This document shows, piece after piece, positions 63,089 to 64,000 of a DNA stretch of 64,000 nucleotides. Each line of letters starts with the position of its first letter. Position 1 is the first letter of the stretch. Made by a program: the position numbers and the translations under genes. The notes beneath the pieces were generated by a model. That model saw only the letters and a list, made by a program, of their open reading frames with translations, made no database searches and had not been told where the DNA came from. Source of the DNA: CAYHCE01 sp964355015 (GTDB lineage: Bacteria; Cyanobacteriota; Cyanobacteriia; PCC-6307; Cyanobiaceae); assembly GCA_964355015.1 (NCBI GenBank), contig CAYHCE010000015.1, positions 13,969 to 77,968 on the forward strand, in the 5' to 3' direction.

Positions 63089-63718
63089 ATGACGGAACCA
63101 GAGCTGATCTCGAAGAAGGACCTGTTGCAGGCGACGGGCATCTCGTACGGGCAGCTGTACCGCTGGAAGCGCAAGGGTCTCATCCCCGAGGAGTGGTTCA
63201 TACGCAAGTCGACGTTCACCGGGCAGGAGACCTACTTCCCGCGCGACCAGATCGTGGCGCGCATCGAGAAGATCAAGAACCTGAAAGACGAGGATGTGTC
63301 GCTCGACTCGATCGCCGAGGCGGTGTCCACGAACCTCGCCGAGTCGAGTTTGGCCGCCGAGGACGTCGCGACCCAGGGCATTGTCTCGACCCAGGCACTC
63401 GACCTGTATCGAGAGGTACATCCGGGAGACGAGCCGCTCGCGTTCGGCGAGCTGCTGACCGCGTACGTGCTCGACCGCCTGCTCCAGACGGGCGATGTGA
63501 GTCTGGACGAAGGGCGCATGCTCGCGCGCGGCCTGGAGGAGACCTACTCGGCGTGCGAAGGCAAGGCGTGCGACTTCGTCTTCGTGCGCAAGATGGGTCT
63601 TTCGACGTGCTTCCTGGTGACGAGCTCGGCGGAGCTCACGTTTGAGGGCGGCGCACGCGTGGTCTCTCGGCTGAGCATTGCCAGCTGTATCGAAGAACTG
63701 AAGACACGGATCCGGTGA
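63089..63718 (+). CDS. YhbD-like regulator (DUF4004), MerR-type DNA-binding N-terminus
   Basis: A 209-residue protein from ATG 63089, with GGAGGTGA 6 bases upstream. The N-terminal ISKKDLLQATGISYGQLYRWKRKGLIP is a MerR-like helix-turn-helix, followed by ETYFPRDQIVARIEKIKNL. The C-terminal two thirds match YhbD of Bacillus. In Bacillus yhbD precedes two bactofilin genes (yhbE, yhbF), and here it also precedes a bactofilin. It may regulate this operon. A palindrome AACA-a-TGTT lies in the leader near 63034-63043. Confidence 0.85.
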   Translation: MTEPELISKKDLLQATGISYGQLYRWKRKGLIPEEWFIRKSTFTGQETYFPRDQIVARIEKIKNLKDEDVSLDSIAEAVSTNLAESSLAAEDVATQGIVSTQALDLYREVHPGDEPLAFGELLTAYVLDRLLQTGDVSLDEGRMLARGLEETYSACEGKACDFVFVRKMGLSTCFLVTSSAELTFEGGARVVSRLSIASCIEELKTRIR

Positions 63719-63726
63719 CGGAGGCG

Positions 63727-64000
63727 ATGATGATGGTCAGGTCAGAAGGAAACGACGCGAAGATCTCTGGAGAGGGCCAGCTCTCCGGTGGCACGTACGG
63801 CGCGGTGATGATCAACGGCGCCGGAAGCATCAAGGGCGATGTCGCGTGCGGGACGTTCCGCATCAATGGGGCGGGAACCGCTGACGGCAGCGTCAAGGCC
63901 GACACGCTCGTGGTGAACGGGACCGCGAGCTTCGGGCGCGAGGTCCAAGCGGGCGAGATGACGATCAACGGCGACGCGAGCATCACGGAAGGCGTTGGCG
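63727..64000 (+). CDS. bactofilin-like polymer-forming protein, cut by the window end
   Basis: The first 91 residues of a protein that runs off the window. A GGAGG site precedes three consecutive ATG codons; GTG 63715 overlapping the yhbD stop is a further option. The beta-helical bactofilin repeat is clear: ISGEGQLSGGTYGAVMIN, GAGSIKGDVACGTFRIN, GAGTADGSVKADTLVVN, GTASFGREVQAGEMTIN. These form filament scaffolds at the membrane. Pairing with YhbD matches Bacillus BacE/BacF, which are needed for flagella. Confidence 0.85.
   Translation, partial: MMMVRSEGNDAKISGEGQLSGGTYGAVMINGAGSIKGDVACGTFRINGAGTADGSVKADTLVVNGTASFGREVQAGEMTINGDASITEGVG

Overview
The window is a 64-kb high-GC metagenome-style scaffold that joins DNA from two unrelated bacteria. 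Positions 1 to about 38,600 read as a picocyanobacterium (Synechococcus/Cyanobium-like). They hold a CyanoP (PsbP-like) lipoprotein, a type III glutamine synthetase, a glycine-rich RRM protein and the block rimI / lysA-cdaA-uppS-bioB-trhO beside clpC. Positions from about 38,600 to the end read as an anaerobic or facultative actinomycete-like bacterium (Coriobacteriia-like is my best guess, by inference). They hold Rrf2-cydAB, RtcB, a DUF438 hemerythrin protein, a NapH-NapG-like ferredoxin with DUF362, a peroxiredoxin with an in-frame UGA, and a YhbD-bactofilin pair. The switch lies inside one open frame, where a cyanobacterial clpC runs without interruption into the 3' end of a ClpB-like gene. 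I take this as an assembly chimera. A run of 100 N at 46,020-46,119 is a scaffold gap inside the DUF438 gene.

Cyanobacterial half. After a gene tail and two small reverse-strand hypotheticals, a metallophosphoesterase leads into an overlapping recC-recB-recD operon (DNA break repair, 1.6-10.6 kb). It converges on glnN. A small protein, a cupin, a DEAD-box RNA helicase, a small secreted protein, a small hypothetical and an RRM protein follow (13-17 kb). Next come an ABC half-transporter, a ParB-like protein, an LCP wall ligase, a divergent MgtC, and two overlapping FUSC-type membrane proteins (17-23.5 kb). A reverse pair encodes CyanoP and an FAD oxidoreductase. RecR and LipA follow, then an SDR enzyme and flanking DNA that look acquired, then a secreted phytochelatin-synthase-like protease. 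A long reverse operon (36.0 to 29.0 kb) runs lysA, cdaA, uppS, bioB, trhO, a small monooxygenase-fold protein, a GST-DUF952 fusion and a GNAT protein. It links peptidoglycan precursor supply, c-di-AMP and cofactor synthesis.

Actinomycete-like half. A truncated gene remnant and an Rrf2 regulator precede the bd oxidase genes cydAB. MFS, DUF2461, RtcB, DUF438, GNAT and flavin reductase genes come next. RsgA is coupled to a MacB-like ABC exporter. A CBS protein, the fused NapH-NapG ferredoxin and its Tat-type DUF362 partner follow, then two PLP enzymes. The most interesting locus is at 59.8-61.1 kb. A Bcp-type peroxiredoxin has UGA exactly where the peroxidatic cysteine belongs, and a hairpin with a bulged U sits just downstream. 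This is a candidate selenoprotein, co-transcribed with a sugar dehydrogenase and divergent from a small Cys-rich protein and a thioredoxin-fold-like protein. The window ends with NYN-domain and DUF554 genes, a zinc-ribbon membrane protein, YhbD and a bactofilin cut by the window edge.
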